64,000 nucleotides of DNA, taken from positions 62,001-126,000 of the forward strand of contig JAEILR010000028.1 in the NCBI GenBank assembly GCA_016109435.1, given 5' to 3'. Of the stretch, positions 41,900-51,144 are shown piece after piece. Below the pieces are notes generated by a model that was not told the DNA's origin, ran no database searches, and saw only the letters and a list, made by a program, of their open reading frames with translations. Every line of letters begins with the position of its first letter. The first letter of the stretch is position 1. A program made the translations under genes and the position numbers. The stretch is from Methanomassiliicoccus sp. (lineage in GTDB: Archaea; Thermoplasmatota; Thermoplasmata; Methanomassiliicoccales; Methanomassiliicoccaceae).

Positions 41900-44641
41900 A
41901 TGGCCTTCGAGCTTCTAGATCCCCGCATCCAGCAGGTCCTCCGGGACAAGGACATCCACGAGCCGACCGGCCCCCAGCGGGAAGCGATACCGATAATCCT
42001 GCAGGGCGATCACCTGCTCCTGGTGGCCCACACCGGCATCGGCAAGACCGAGGCGGCCATGCTTCCCATCTTCCACCGCCTGCTGGATACGGCGGGAAAG
42101 GGGATCAAGTGCATCTACATCACCCCGCTTCGGGCGCTCAACCGGGACATGCTCAAGAGGCTCACCGAGTTCGGAGAGGCCCTCGACCTGGACGTGGCGG
42201 TGAGGCACGGCGACACCTCCCAGGCGGAAAGGCAGCGGCAGTCCAAGAGCCCTCCTGATGTACTTATCACCACTCCGGAGACGGTGCAGGTGCTGTTCAC
42301 CGGCAAGCGACTCAGGGAGCACCTGTCCCGGGTCAAGTGGGTGGTCATCGACGAGATCCACGAGCTGGCGTCCAACGAGAGGGGCGCCCAGCTGTCGGTG
42401 GCCATGGAGCGGCTGGTCGAGGTGGCCGGGGAGTTCCAGAGGATCGGTCTATCGGCGACCGTGGGATCGGTGGAGGAGGTCGCCGGGTATCTCGGGGGCG
42501 AGGGCAGAAAGGTACGCACCGTCCGGGCCCAGGTGTCCAAGGACCTGGACGTGACGGTACAGGCGCCTCCGGTCACCGACGCCGACCGGGACCTGGCCGG
42601 GCGGCTGCAGAGCGACCCCCACCTGGTCTCCGGGATGAGGCGATGCAAGACCCTGATCGAACGGCACCGCTCCACCCTGATGTTCGTCAACACCAGGGAC
42701 ACCGCCGAGGCCATGGCCGCCCGCTACCACATCTGGGACGAGAGCATCAGGATCGGCGTCCACCACGGCTCCCTGTCCAAGGAGATCCGCATCGAGACCG
42801 AGGAGGACTTCAAGGCGGAGCGGCTGAAGGGGCTCATCTGCACCTCGTCCCTCGAGCTGGGCATCGACATCGGCTCGGTGGACTTCGCCATCCAGTACAA
42901 CTCCCCCCGGCAGGTCTCCCGCCTCATCCAGCGCATGGGAAGGGCCGGTCATTCGGTCGGAGAGCGCTCCGAGGGGGCCATCGTCGCCTCCAACGCCGAT
43001 GAGATCGCCGAGAGCATGGTGATAGCCCGAATGGCCTCGGACGGGGAGCTGGAACGGCTGCGGGTGCGCGAGCGGCCGATGACCGTGCTGGCCAACCAGC
43101 TGGTGGCCATGGGCATGTCCGGACAGACGGAGAAGGAGCTGGCGTACCAGGTCATCAAGCGTTCCTATCCCTTCCGCAACCTGGGCCGGGACGAGTTCCA
43201 CGGGGTGCTGGAGCAACTGGTGAGCATCGGACTGCTGTTCGACAACGATGCCACGTTCCGCCGGACCTCAAGGGGCATGCGGTACTTCTACGACAACATC
43301 TCCATGATCCCCGACGAGCGGACCTACCTCATCCGGGACATCGCCACCCGGCGGGTGGTGGGGACGCTGGACGAGTCGTTCGTGCTCTCCTTCGCTGAGC
43401 CGTACGCCGCGTTCATCACCCACGGGAAGACGTGGAGGATCGTGGAGGTGCGCGAGGACGAGCTCCTGGTGGAGCAGATCAGGGACATCGGGTCCATTCC
43501 CTCGTGGACCGGCGAGGACATCCCGGTGCCGTTCGAGGTGGCCCAGGAGGTCGGGCGGCTCAGGCGGGAGCGGAAATACGGCGAATACGCCGGCGACGCC
43601 GACGCGGTGGAGGAGCTGGACCGATATCTCAAGGAGCAGGACCGGGACGGGGCGGTGCCCTCCGACAAGCTGGTGACCCTGGAGATGGGCAAGCGCATGG
43701 CGGTGCTCAACATGTGCTTCGGCACCAAGGTCAACGAGACCGTGTCCAAGGTGCTCTCGGTCCTCCTCTCCGCCCGCCTGGGGGAGAGCGTGGGAGCGCA
43801 TACGGACCCCTACCGCATCGTCATCGAGCTTCCGCGGGACATCAACCCCCAGATCATCATCGATACCCTGGGCACGATGCGGTCGGAGGGGGTGGAAAGC
43901 CTGGTCCGCCTGGTGCTCAAGACCTCCTCCCACCTCCGCTACCGCTTCGTGTTCGTGGCCAAGAAGTTCGGGGTCATCGACAAGGACGCCGACCACCGGC
44001 AGGTGAACTTCACCCGCCTGGCCGAGGCCTTCGAAGGTACGCCTCTGTTCGAGGAGGCGGTCCGCCGGTCCCTGTGGGAGGACTTCGACGTGGAGGGCAC
44101 CATGGCGGCGATGAAGCGCCTCGAGTCCGGGGAGACGACCCTCAAGGTGATGGGCCTGACGTCCATCGGCCGCGCCGGTCTGCAGCACTCCCGGGACCTC
44201 ATCATGCCCCAGCGCGCCGACCACAGCATCCTCATGGCCCTCAAGAAGAGGCTGGAGTCGGAGGTCATGAGCATGTCCTGCCTGAACTGCCAGGCCCAGT
44301 GGAGGCTGAAGCCCCAGGACGCCCCCGACCGCCTGGTATGCCCGCGCTGCGGGGGCCAGATGATCGCCGCCCTCCTGCCGTACAACAAGCAGGACATCGG
44401 CCTGCTGAAGAAGGAGAAACCGACCGAGGAGGAGGCCAAGGAGATCCGCAGGATGTACAAGAACGCCAGCCTGGTCCGGGAGCACGGCCGGAGGGCGATG
44501 CTGACCCTGGCCGGCAGGGGCATCGGGCCGGACACCGCGGACCGCGTCCTTTCCTCGTTCTACGATGACGAGGACGAGTTCCTGAGGGACATCCTCAGCG
44601 CCGAGCTGACCTACGCCCGGACGAAAAGGTTCTGGGACTGA
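41900..44641 (+). CDS. lhr: Lhr-type ATP-dependent helicase
   Basis: The 913-residue protein has the superfamily 2 helicase core with Q-motif-like PTGPQREAIP, Walker A VAHTGIGKTEAAMLPIF, DEIH box WVVIDEIHELASNERGA, motif III LSATVG and motif VI LIQRMGRAGHSVG. The Lhr-specific winged-helix/DUF4145-like C-terminal half follows. A zinc ribbon is present near the end (MSCLNCQAQW and VCPRCGGQM, about residue 795-825). Archaeal Lhr enzymes act in DNA repair. At 913 residues it is of usual Lhr-core length. Confidence 0.95.
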   Translation: MAFELLDPRIQQVLRDKDIHEPTGPQREAIPIILQGDHLLLVAHTGIGKTEAAMLPIFHRLLDTAGKGIKCIYITPLRALNRDMLKRLTEFGEALDLDVAVRHGDTSQAERQRQSKSPPDVLITTPETVQVLFTGKRLREHLSRVKWVVIDEIHELASNERGAQLSVAMERLVEVAGEFQRIGLSATVGSVEEVAGYLGGEGRKVRTVRAQVSKDLDVTVQAPPVTDADRDLAGRLQSDPHLVSGMRRCKTLIERHRSTLMFVNTRDTAEAMAARYHIWDESIRIGVHHGSLSKEIRIETEEDFKAERLKGLICTSSLELGIDIGSVDFAIQYNSPRQVSRLIQRMGRAGHSVGERSEGAIVASNADEIAESMVIARMASDGELERLRVRERPMTVLANQLVAMGMSGQTEKELAYQVIKRSYPFRNLGRDEFHGVLEQLVSIGLLFDNDATFRRTSRGMRYFYDNISMIPDERTYLIRDIATRRVVGTLDESFVLSFAEPYAAFITHGKTWRIVEVREDELLVEQIRDIGSIPSWTGEDIPVPFEVAQEVGRLRRERKYGEYAGDADAVEELDRYLKEQDRDGAVPSDKLVTLEMGKRMAVLNMCFGTKVNETVSKVLSVLLSARLGESVGAHTDPYRIVIELPRDINPQIIIDTLGTMRSEGVESLVRLVLKTSSHLRYRFVFVAKKFGVIDKDADHRQVNFTRLAEAFEGTPLFEEAVRRSLWEDFDVEGTMAAMKRLESGETTLKVMGLTSIGRAGLQHSRDLIMPQRADHSILMALKKRLESEVMSMSCLNCQAQWRLKPQDAPDRLVCPRCGGQMIAALLPYNKQDIGLLKKEKPTEEEAKEIRRMYKNASLVREHGRRAMLTLAGRGIGPDTADRVLSSFYDDEDEFLRDILSAELTYARTKRFWD

Positions 44642-45265
44642 TCACACCCGTCGGAACAGGTTCCTGACCACGCCGACGCCGGGTATGGTCGCCTCCACCC
44701 GATCGCCGTCCTGAAGGGCGCTCACGCCCTCCGGGGTGCCGGTGGCGATGATGTCCCCCGGCTCCAGGGTCATGAACCTCGAAATATAGACGACCAGCTT
44801 CTCGGGGGAGAACACCATGTCCGAGGTGTTGCCCCTCTGCCGGACCTCGCCGTTGACCCGCAGCTCCAGGTCGAGGTCGTGCACGTCCTTCACCCGGGAC
44901 AGAGGCACCGGGCGGGACATCGGGGCGAAGGTGTCCATGCCTTTGGCCAGGGTCCAGGGGTTGCCTGCCCGGCGGGCGGCGGTCTGCATGTCCCTGGCGG
45001 TCACGTCGTTGAACACCGCGACGTGGGACACGTGCGACAGGGCATCCTCTTCCCTCACCCTGTGGGCCGAACGGCCGATGACCAGGGCGAGCTCCACCTC
45101 ATGGTCGACGCGTCCGACGTCGGGGGCCTCGATGGTCTCCCCGTCCCCTATGATGGCCGACGACGGCTTGAGGAACAGCATCGGCTCCGCGGGAGGGACG
45201 GACCTCATCTCCTCGGCATGGGCCCGGTAGTTCTGCCCGACGCACACTATCTTGCAGTGCTGCAT
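44642..45265 (-). CDS. Fumarylacetoacetate hydrolase (FAH) family protein
   Basis: The 207-residue protein is a single FAH-fold domain with CVGQNYRAHAEEM near the N-terminus, an early acidic triad around VDHEVELALVIG (E-x-E...D type metal ligands), VFNDVTARDMQ and PGDIIATGTPEGVSALQDGD. It may be an acylpyruvase, oxaloacetate decarboxylase or hydratase; which one cannot be told. It follows the 77-residue gene by 6 nt on the same strand, and its stop is 1 nt from the convergent Lhr stop. Confidence 0.9.
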   Translation of the reverse strand: MQHCKIVCVGQNYRAHAEEMRSVPPAEPMLFLKPSSAIIGDGETIEAPDVGRVDHEVELALVIGRSAHRVREEDALSHVSHVAVFNDVTARDMQTAARRAGNPWTLAKGMDTFAPMSRPVPLSRVKDVHDLDLELRVNGEVRQRGNTSDMVFSPEKLVVYISRFMTLEPGDIIATGTPEGVSALQDGDRVEATIPGVGVVRNLFRRV

Positions 45266-45271
45266 GCCGCC

Positions 45272-45505
45272 TCAGAGGTAATCGCTGACCGTCTGGAGCT
45301 TGAACAGGACCTGCTTCCCCCTGAGGGTCTGGTGCACCTTGTCGGCGAGGTAGATGGCATCCTCCACGGTCGCCTTGTTGCCCCACCGGTAGATGAAGTC
45401 ATAGCTTCCGGTGGTCGGTTCGAAGCCCAGGCCGTGCAGGGCCTCCATGACCTCGGACGGGCGGGAACCTTCGGTGCTGAAAGTGATCGTGAGGTAGGTG
45501 ATCAT
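45272..45505 (-). CDS. Small hypothetical protein, 77 residues
   Basis: A compact alpha/beta protein without cysteines: MITYLTITFSTEGSRPSEVM, then FEPTTGSYDFIYRWGNKATV and a helical YLADKVHQTLRGKQVLFKLQ. This pattern resembles small ferredoxin-fold archaeal proteins of unknown role. It lies 6 nt upstream of the FAH gene and is probably its operon partner. The 214 bases upstream (45506-45719) show short A/T-rich stretches and no recognisable gene. Confidence 0.7.
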   Translation of the reverse strand: MITYLTITFSTEGSRPSEVMEALHGLGFEPTTGSYDFIYRWGNKATVEDAIYLADKVHQTLRGKQVLFKLQTVSDYL

Positions 45506-45719
45506 CGAACTCAGAACGGAACCATTGAATTTAAAGGATTACTTCCACCGCTCCAGACACGCGGGTCCTGGGCGCAGGAGGGTCATCAAGAAGAAGAGGA
45601 AAAATTTATGGGAGCGGCGGATAAATAAACTGATTCGTTGGGGCTTTGATACGGGGGGGTTCTCCGCTCCCTAATCCTCAGAGCGGTGCCGGGGTTATTA
45701 AAGAGCGGACCTCTGGCAA

Positions 45720-46370
45720 TCAATCCTGATTATCTGGATGGATATCTGCAGGTCCGGAGGTCGGGGCGCCGCCCTTGAACCCCTTGGCCACGATGTAGAT
45801 CTCCGAGCTGCTGGAGCGGGAGGCCTTGGGGGAGTGCAGACGGACCGAGGAGAAGTCCTTGCGGACCTCGGCCAGGAACTCGTTGATCATGTCCCCCTCG
45901 AATATCTTCATGACCAGGGAGCCGCCGGGCCTGAGGGTCTGGCGCGCGAACTCCAGGGCGTGGGCGCACAGGTCCACCGAGCGGGCGTGGTCCATGGAAT
46001 AGCTCCCGCTGATGTTCGGCGACATATCCGATATGACCACGTCCGCCCTGCCGTCCAGCAGGGACCTCAGGGCCTCGACCGTCTCCGGCTTGGTCATGTC
46101 CCCCCGGATGGTCCGCACCCCTTCGATGGGATCAATGTGCTGGAGATCGACCCCCACCACCTTTCCCTTGGGGCCCACCCTCTCCTTGGCGATCTGCAGC
46201 CAGCCCCCGGGGGCCGCGCCCAGGTCGACCACCGAGCCGCCCTCCTTGAAGATGTGGAACCGTTCGTCGATCTGGTGGAGCTTGAACGACGCGCGGGAGC
46301 GGTAGTTGAGCTGCTTGGCCTTGAGATAGTAGTAGTCCCGCTTGCGTTCGTTGAGCCAGCGCTTGCTCAT
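45720..46370 (-). CDS. rlmE: 23S rRNA 2'-O-methyltransferase RlmE/FtsJ
   Basis: The enzyme of about 216 residues has the FtsJ signature RSRASFKLHQIDERFHIF, SAM motif VVDLGAAPGGWLQIAKERVG, VISDMSPNISGSYSMDHARS and GGSLVMKIFEGDMINEFL. The KDKE tetrad is intact (Lys in SFKL, Asp in SDM, Lys in VMKI, Glu in SEIYIV). It methylates the ribose of a uridine in the ribosomal A-loop. ATG 46370 begins MSKRWLNERKRDYYYLKA, the family start; the longer frame upstream has no support. Confidence 0.95.
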   Translation of the reverse strand: MSKRWLNERKRDYYYLKAKQLNYRSRASFKLHQIDERFHIFKEGGSVVDLGAAPGGWLQIAKERVGPKGKVVGVDLQHIDPIEGVRTIRGDMTKPETVEALRSLLDGRADVVISDMSPNISGSYSMDHARSVDLCAHALEFARQTLRPGGSLVMKIFEGDMINEFLAEVRKDFSSVRLHSPKASRSSSSEIYIVAKGFKGGAPTSGPADIHPDNQD

Positions 46371-46460
46371 CGACCGCTCTATCCTCCTCCCGGCCTTAAA
46401 TGTTATGACCCCAGGCGGGAAAAGGTTTGAAGTCAAGGAGCGATTACCGTAACGGTCAGC

Positions 46461-47492
46461 ATGTCCTGCAGCAGAAAGCCCATGACCTACGCCCAGGCGG
46501 GAGTGAACATCGACGCCAAGTCCCAGGCCATAGAGGCACTGGTGAAGCAGCTGACCTTCCGACGTTCAGGGAAGGTCAAGATGATCGACCTTCCCGGCCA
46601 GTTCACCGGTCTCATCGACTTCGGGGAGATGGCGCTGACGCTGTGCACCGACGGCGTGGGGACCAAGCTGTTGATCGCCAGGGCCCTGGAGAAGTGGGAC
46701 ACGGTGGGGATCGACTGCGTGGCCATGAACGTCAACGACACCATCTGCGTGGGGGCCGAGCCCATATCCTTCGTCGACTACATGGCCATCAGGGAGCCGG
46801 ACCCCCCGCTGATGGAGCAGGTGGGCATCGGGCTGAACCGCGGATGCGAACTGGCCAACTGCGACCTGGTTGGCGGGGAGGTCGCCGTGCTCCCGGAGAT
46901 CATGAAGGAGGTGGACCTCTCCGGCTGCTGCCTGGGCATGGTGCGCAAGGACCGCATCATCGACGGCTCCAAGGTCGCCCCCGGCGATGTGGTGGTCGGC
47001 CTGCCCTCCTCCGGCGTCCACTCCAACGGCCTCACCCTCGCCAGGAAGGTCCTGGAGAGGAACGAGGTGGACTGGGACGAGAAGTTCCCCAAGCTCGGCA
47101 CCACCATCGGCCTGGAGCTCCTCACGCCCACCGAGATCTACGTCCGCAAGGTGCTGGAGATCGTCGCGAAGTGCCAAGTGCATGGCATGATCGACGTCAC
47201 CGGCGGCGGCCTGCGCAACTTCCTGCGGCTGCGCCATGGGGTGGGCATCTCCATCGATGACCCCATGCCCGTGCCCCCCATATTCAAGGTGCTGGAGGAC
47301 CTCGGCTCGGTGGAGCGGTCGGAGATGTACCAGACCTTCAACATGGGCATGGGCTTCGCTCTTGTCTGCCCCCCCGAGGACGCCAGGAAGGCGGTGTCCG
47401 TCTACGGGGAAGGCGCTCGGATCGTGGGCTCGGTGGTGGAGGGGAGCGGCGTTTCCGTTCCCTCGCTGGGGCTGAGGTACGAGAAGTACTGA
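46461..47492 (+). CDS. purM: Phosphoribosylformylglycinamidine cyclo-ligase (AIR synthase)
   Basis: The enzyme of up to 343 residues makes AIR in purine synthesis. It has the PurM signatures MTYAQAGVNIDA, LCTDGVGTKLLIARALEKWD, AMNVNDTICVGAEPISFVDY, GLNRGCELANCDLVGGE, HSNGLTLARKVLERN and IDVTGGGLRNFLRLRHGVG. The better start is probably ATG 46482 (MTYAQAGV), which matches the family. ATG 46461 adds seven residues. It is convergent with the surface-protein gene, with 3 nt between stops. Confidence 0.95.
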   Translation: MSCSRKPMTYAQAGVNIDAKSQAIEALVKQLTFRRSGKVKMIDLPGQFTGLIDFGEMALTLCTDGVGTKLLIARALEKWDTVGIDCVAMNVNDTICVGAEPISFVDYMAIREPDPPLMEQVGIGLNRGCELANCDLVGGEVAVLPEIMKEVDLSGCCLGMVRKDRIIDGSKVAPGDVVVGLPSSGVHSNGLTLARKVLERNEVDWDEKFPKLGTTIGLELLTPTEIYVRKVLEIVAKCQVHGMIDVTGGGLRNFLRLRHGVGISIDDPMPVPPIFKVLEDLGSVERSEMYQTFNMGMGFALVCPPEDARKAVSVYGEGARIVGSVVEGSGVSVPSLGLRYEKY

Positions 47493-47495
47493 GCC

Positions 47496-49244
47496 TCAGG
47501 CCATTCCGTTCCCGCCGTTGGGAGGGGCCCTGCGCCATTCCCACACCGAGCCGAGGGACCGCATGAGCTGGGGGTTACCGTCCGGCGCAGACCCGATACG
47601 GCCCTCCAATGCCTCGCTGATCGACCCCATGAGCTGAGGGTTGGCTATATCCGAGGGGTGTTCGCGGCGGCCTTCCAACTTGTCGCTTATCGACCCCAGG
47701 AGCTGGGGGTTGGCAATATCGGCATTTGAGGCCAGTTCACCCATGGGCACCCCATTCTCCAGGGCGGACGGGCCGGGGGCCTCCTGAACCTCCTGGGGCG
47801 ATCCCCTCAGCGCGCCGCGACCCCCTGAGCGCCGGCCCCGGGGAGGCCTCCGGCGGACGTAGGCCAGCAGCGAGATGGCCAGGGCATTGGGCACCAGGAT
47901 GGGGAGCCATTCCACCGAGGTGCCGCTCCTGAACTTCGCCGTCCTATCCAGCAGGGTCAGTTCGTGGTCCCCGTCCTCCATGTCCGCGACGGTGAAGGTT
48001 ACGGTCCGGCCCTCGCCGGCCTCCAGGACCACCACGACGGTGGACCTCGCCGCCCCGTCCACCAGGAGTTCCACGCTGTAGATCCCCGAGGTGTTCCCAA
48101 GGTTGGTGACAGTGGCGGTGACCGTGACCGACCGACCCCTGGTGGTGGACAGGGCGATGGGCCACCCGTTCTTCTGGACCGTCAATTGTATGTCCAGGTT
48201 CCTGGCGCTGAGCGGGGAAGTGTCGTCATCGGCCGGGGCGGCGAACACCGCCAATGTCCCCGTGCCGTTGACCGATCCCTCCGCAGACCACCTGGACAGG
48301 TTCCACGACGCCGCGGGGAGGCGGGACCAGGCACCATCGGCCAGCCGGTGCACTCCCATCGGCAGATAGCCAGCGGGGACCGAGGCCGCGTTCACCCCCA
48401 GGACCACGGTGGCGGGCGTGGAGAACATGACCTCCGTCGGGGCCCCGTCGGCGAGGCGTCCCTGCAGCATGTAGGTCGGTCCAAGCTTGACCGTGCCTGC
48501 CGGACCGTCGATGTCCGGCCCTTCGATGACCGAAAGGACCAGGCGGGACGGCACGTTGCCCTCGACATCGATGATCCTGGTGCCCGCGGCGACCCTCAGA
48601 TGATGGATGCCCAGGGGATCGACGGCGTCCACGGCGTGCTGCACCACCCCGGTGCTGTCGGTTTCCATCGCCGTCTGCCAGCCCAGCATGTCGATGGTGA
48701 CATACCTGTAGCTCACGGCCGGCGGCGGAGCGTCGGTGAGCATGTAGCTGATATCGAAGCTGAGGCCGTCACCCTGGGCATCGTTCTGCGGTGCTCCGGT
48801 CTCCACGAACTCCCATGTCCAGTACATCGTGGCGGCCGCTCCGGCGCCGATGGGGCCGATGACCAGCTGCCCCCGGTCGGACGGCGAGGCGGGGAACCGG
48901 TCGATGGCCGCGGGAAGCTCCATGGTGGTGCGCAGCCCCTCCGCGGCCAGACCGAAGCGCATGTATTCGATCAGGGCGGCCCCGTCGTTCCCCTGATCGG
49001 TGGCCTGCACCCCGCTTATCCATATCCTCAAGTACGCGGGGGAGGTGCCTCCGTTGCGGACCTCCACCGCCTCGGTGCCCCGGTCGCCGGGCTGGAGCGA
49101 GGAGATCGACCACGGCAGGCTGCCGTGGTCCCCCATCGCCAGGTCTACGGGGGCATCGGACCCCTGGACGGTGGGGGTCGGAAGGAGGGCGAGGACGAGG
49201 AAGGCGATGACGATCGTCCCGGCGACCCTTAGGCGCGATAGTAT
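47496..49244 (-). CDS. Membrane-anchored TasA-like surface protein with triple-repeat tail, non-ATG start
   Basis: A signal peptide (LSRLRVAGTIVIAFLVLALL, cleavage near VQGS) leads to a TasA/camelysin-like beta domain (SLQPGDRGTEAVEVRNGGTS) and then a large beta-rich region with late Ig-like domains. A membrane helix (LPILVPNALAISLLAYVRR) and a basic cytoplasmic tail follow. The tail has three copies of NPQL(L/M)xSIS/L (period 22-23 residues). The start is unusual: ATA 49244 lies 6 nt after GGAGGT (49256-49251) and starts the signal peptide exactly. The only ATG in frame, 49307, would overlap the upstream gene by 79 nt and prepend an atypical n-region. Confidence 0.75.
   Translation of the reverse strand: MLSRLRVAGTIVIAFLVLALLPTPTVQGSDAPVDLAMGDHGSLPWSISSLQPGDRGTEAVEVRNGGTSPAYLRIWISGVQATDQGNDGAALIEYMRFGLAAEGLRTTMELPAAIDRFPASPSDRGQLVIGPIGAGAAATMYWTWEFVETGAPQNDAQGDGLSFDISYMLTDAPPPAVSYRYVTIDMLGWQTAMETDSTGVVQHAVDAVDPLGIHHLRVAAGTRIIDVEGNVPSRLVLSVIEGPDIDGPAGTVKLGPTYMLQGRLADGAPTEVMFSTPATVVLGVNAASVPAGYLPMGVHRLADGAWSRLPAASWNLSRWSAEGSVNGTGTLAVFAAPADDDTSPLSARNLDIQLTVQKNGWPIALSTTRGRSVTVTATVTNLGNTSGIYSVELLVDGAARSTVVVVLEAGEGRTVTFTVADMEDGDHELTLLDRTAKFRSGTSVEWLPILVPNALAISLLAYVRRRPPRGRRSGGRGALRGSPQEVQEAPGPSALENGVPMGELASNADIANPQLLGSISDKLEGRREHPSDIANPQLMGSISEALEGRIGSAPDGNPQLMRSLGSVWEWRRAPPNGGNGMA
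47550..47725 (-). repeat. Three tandem NPQL peptide repeats in the tail
   Basis: Three copies, NPQLLGSISDKLEGR, NPQLMGSISEALEGR and NPQLMRSLGSVWEWR, are spaced 23 and 22 residues apart at the C-terminus. The DNA copies share GAGCTG(G/A)GGGTT on the plus strand at about 47568, 47632 and 47699. Confidence 0.85.
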
Positions 49245-50593
49245 ATCCGCACCTCCTGCAGCTGCGGCGTGACCGCCGGGTCGGAGGTGGTGAAGGTCGC
49301 GCGCCATTGCACGTATCTCCCGGTGAGGGCGCTCATCGTACCCGAGCTACCCGAACCTAAGAGCTGCCATGTCCCGCTGGGAGCGCCGCCCGACAGCGAG
49401 GCCGAGGACCGCACTTCCAGAGTGAGGGCGGTGGACGCGGGGATCGAACGATCCCAGAACGCCTGGATGTACTTCGCCCCGGCCACGTTGGTATCGAAGG
49501 TCGACGAGGTGAAGGACCCGGAGAGCTGGTAGCCGGTCCGCACGGCCGGCACGTAGACCAGGCACCCGCCGGTGGTCACGGCCGCCGGGACGTCGTTCCG
49601 CGAGGTCCAGGTGTTCGAGCTGGGGCTGTAGGCATAAAATGACCTCGCTCCGCCCCCAGGGGCGGCGAAGATCGTGGTCGCGCCATCACAGGCCATGCCT
49701 CCGCCGTTGCCCAGGCTCTGTCCGGTCACGCGGGCATGGGTGGTCCACGAGGTCGTGGCCGGGTTGTAGCTTTCCAGCCTCCAGTTGCTGTTGACATTGT
49801 AGGAGCAGTAGGGGCGACCGTTCGGTCCGATCACCATGTCCGAGCCGGCGGTGATGGCTCCCCTCGATACAGAGATGGTGGCCCAGGCACCAGTACCGAT
49901 GGTGTACCTCCAGACGGTCGTATAGCCACCTCCCCGGGCAACGTACAACGCCCCGTTGCTGACGATCATGGACGCACCCGTGGATACCGTCTGGGGAGTG
50001 AGCGTCAGGTCGTCCCAAAGGCCGGTGGCCGGATCGAGCGTCCAGATCGTCCGGACGGATGACCCGCAGAGCACATAGATGTAGGTCCCGTCCCAGGCCA
50101 GGTCCCCCCCGTTCCCGATCGCCGAGGGCGTGTTGTTGAACAGGGACCAGGTGTTGAGGACGACGTCATACCGGTACAGGGCGGTGCTCGAGCTCCCCAC
50201 CAGGGCGTACACGTACCTTATGCCGTCACAGGCCATGGACGAACCGCTGTAGACGTACACGGGGATCGAGGCCATCGCCGCCCACGTGTTCGCGGTGATA
50301 TTGTACCGGTAGAACGATCTTGACGTTCCGCCTGCCAGAGCGTAGACGCCGGGGTCCTTGAAGGCGGCCCCGAGGACCACGCTTCCGGGGGCGGAGGTCA
50401 CATCCGTCCGGCTCAACCCTCCCGCCTGGAAGTCGGTGAGGGAGGTCTGCGTCCAGACATTGGGCACGTAGCCGGTGGCGGTGTTCCCGAGGGACACCTC
50501 CCGGTCGACGTAGCTGCATCCTATGTCCGACGCGGCCATCGATGCTATCACTAGAAGGGTGACGACCAGCATCCAGCCGCTGGACCCCTTCAC
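49229..50593 (-). CDS. Secreted Kelch-like beta-propeller protein
   Basis: The 454-residue protein has a signal peptide (GWMLVVTLLVIASMAASDIG) and about six Kelch-like blades, each with a Y-x-Y-(N/D)-x-x-x-N-x-W core: SFYRYNITANTWAAM, ALYRYDVVLNTWSLF, TIWTLDPATGLWDDL, TVWRYTIGTGAWATI, FYAYSPSSNTWTSRN. A C-terminal jellyroll-like domain follows (WQLLGSGSSGTM to VTPQLQEVRIYYRA). Kelch propellers bind proteins or glycans. The ATG overlaps the signal-peptidase stop in ATGA, and its 3' end overlaps the start region of the next gene. Confidence 0.88.
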   Translation of the reverse strand: MKGSSGWMLVVTLLVIASMAASDIGCSYVDREVSLGNTATGYVPNVWTQTSLTDFQAGGLSRTDVTSAPGSVVLGAAFKDPGVYALAGGTSRSFYRYNITANTWAAMASIPVYVYSGSSMACDGIRYVYALVGSSSTALYRYDVVLNTWSLFNNTPSAIGNGGDLAWDGTYIYVLCGSSVRTIWTLDPATGLWDDLTLTPQTVSTGASMIVSNGALYVARGGGYTTVWRYTIGTGAWATISVSRGAITAGSDMVIGPNGRPYCSYNVNSNWRLESYNPATTSWTTHARVTGQSLGNGGGMACDGATTIFAAPGGGARSFYAYSPSSNTWTSRNDVPAAVTTGGCLVYVPAVRTGYQLSGSFTSSTFDTNVAGAKYIQAFWDRSIPASTALTLEVRSSASLSGGAPSGTWQLLGSGSSGTMSALTGRYVQWRATFTTSDPAVTPQLQEVRIYYRA

Positions 50594-51087
50594 CGCCTCC
50601 CCTCCCCGCGGTCCTCGTTCTTCTTCGACCTCTTCTCCTCACCCCCCGCCACCAGCACGAGCAGGGCGAGGAGGATGATGAGGGCCCAGCCGAACGGGCT
50701 TTTCAAAAAGGATATTACGTGCCCCAGGTAGGGGACGTCCAGAACGACCTTGCCCAGAACATCCCCGTAGGCGACGGGAGAGGGGTCCGGCCCCTCGTTG
50801 GCGTCGCCCCTGGTGACGAAGGCCCCGTCGTCCCTGTCCACGCTGACCACGCGGTGGCACACCAGGGCTCCTTCGGAACGGAAGGAGATCACATCCCCCG
50901 CCTCGATATCGCCGGGGTCCGCAGGCGAGGTCACTACAAGATCGCCCACCCCGATGGATGGGGACATGCTGCCGGTCTGGACGACGTCCAGCCTCCACCC
51001 GAAGGCGGGGGCCAGGACGCCGGCCAGGGCCAGAGCTAGGAGCACGGCGAGAACCGCCGTCCCTAGCTGACCTGGCCTCGGTTTCAA
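50590..51087 (-). CDS. SipW-type signal peptidase I
   Basis: The 165-residue enzyme has an N-terminal membrane helix (AVLAVLLALALAGVLAPAF) and the S26B catalytic core: Ser in QTGSMSPSIGVGDLVV, His in LVCHRVVSVDRDDGAFVTRG (His instead of the bacterial Lys) and the conserved Asp in VTRGDANEGPD. A C-terminal helix (WALIILLALLVLVAGG) and a charged tail follow. It is embedded in the TasA-like operon, so its substrates are most likely the neighbouring proteins. It is coupled to the Kelch gene by ATGA. Confidence 0.92.
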   Translation of the reverse strand: MKPRPGQLGTAVLAVLLALALAGVLAPAFGWRLDVVQTGSMSPSIGVGDLVVTSPADPGDIEAGDVISFRSEGALVCHRVVSVDRDDGAFVTRGDANEGPDPSPVAYGDVLGKVVLDVPYLGHVISFLKSPFGWALIILLALLVLVAGGEEKRSKKNEDRGEGRR

Positions 51088-51144
51088 TCGATTCCTCCTG
51101 CTATCTGTTCCCTTCCCGGCTACCGTGTTCGAAGCTCAGATCGA

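Noticed and set aside
43268-44485. Minus-strand open frame of about 405 codons opposite the Lhr helicase
   Set aside because: Lhr has all helicase motifs throughout this stretch; the antisense product has none.
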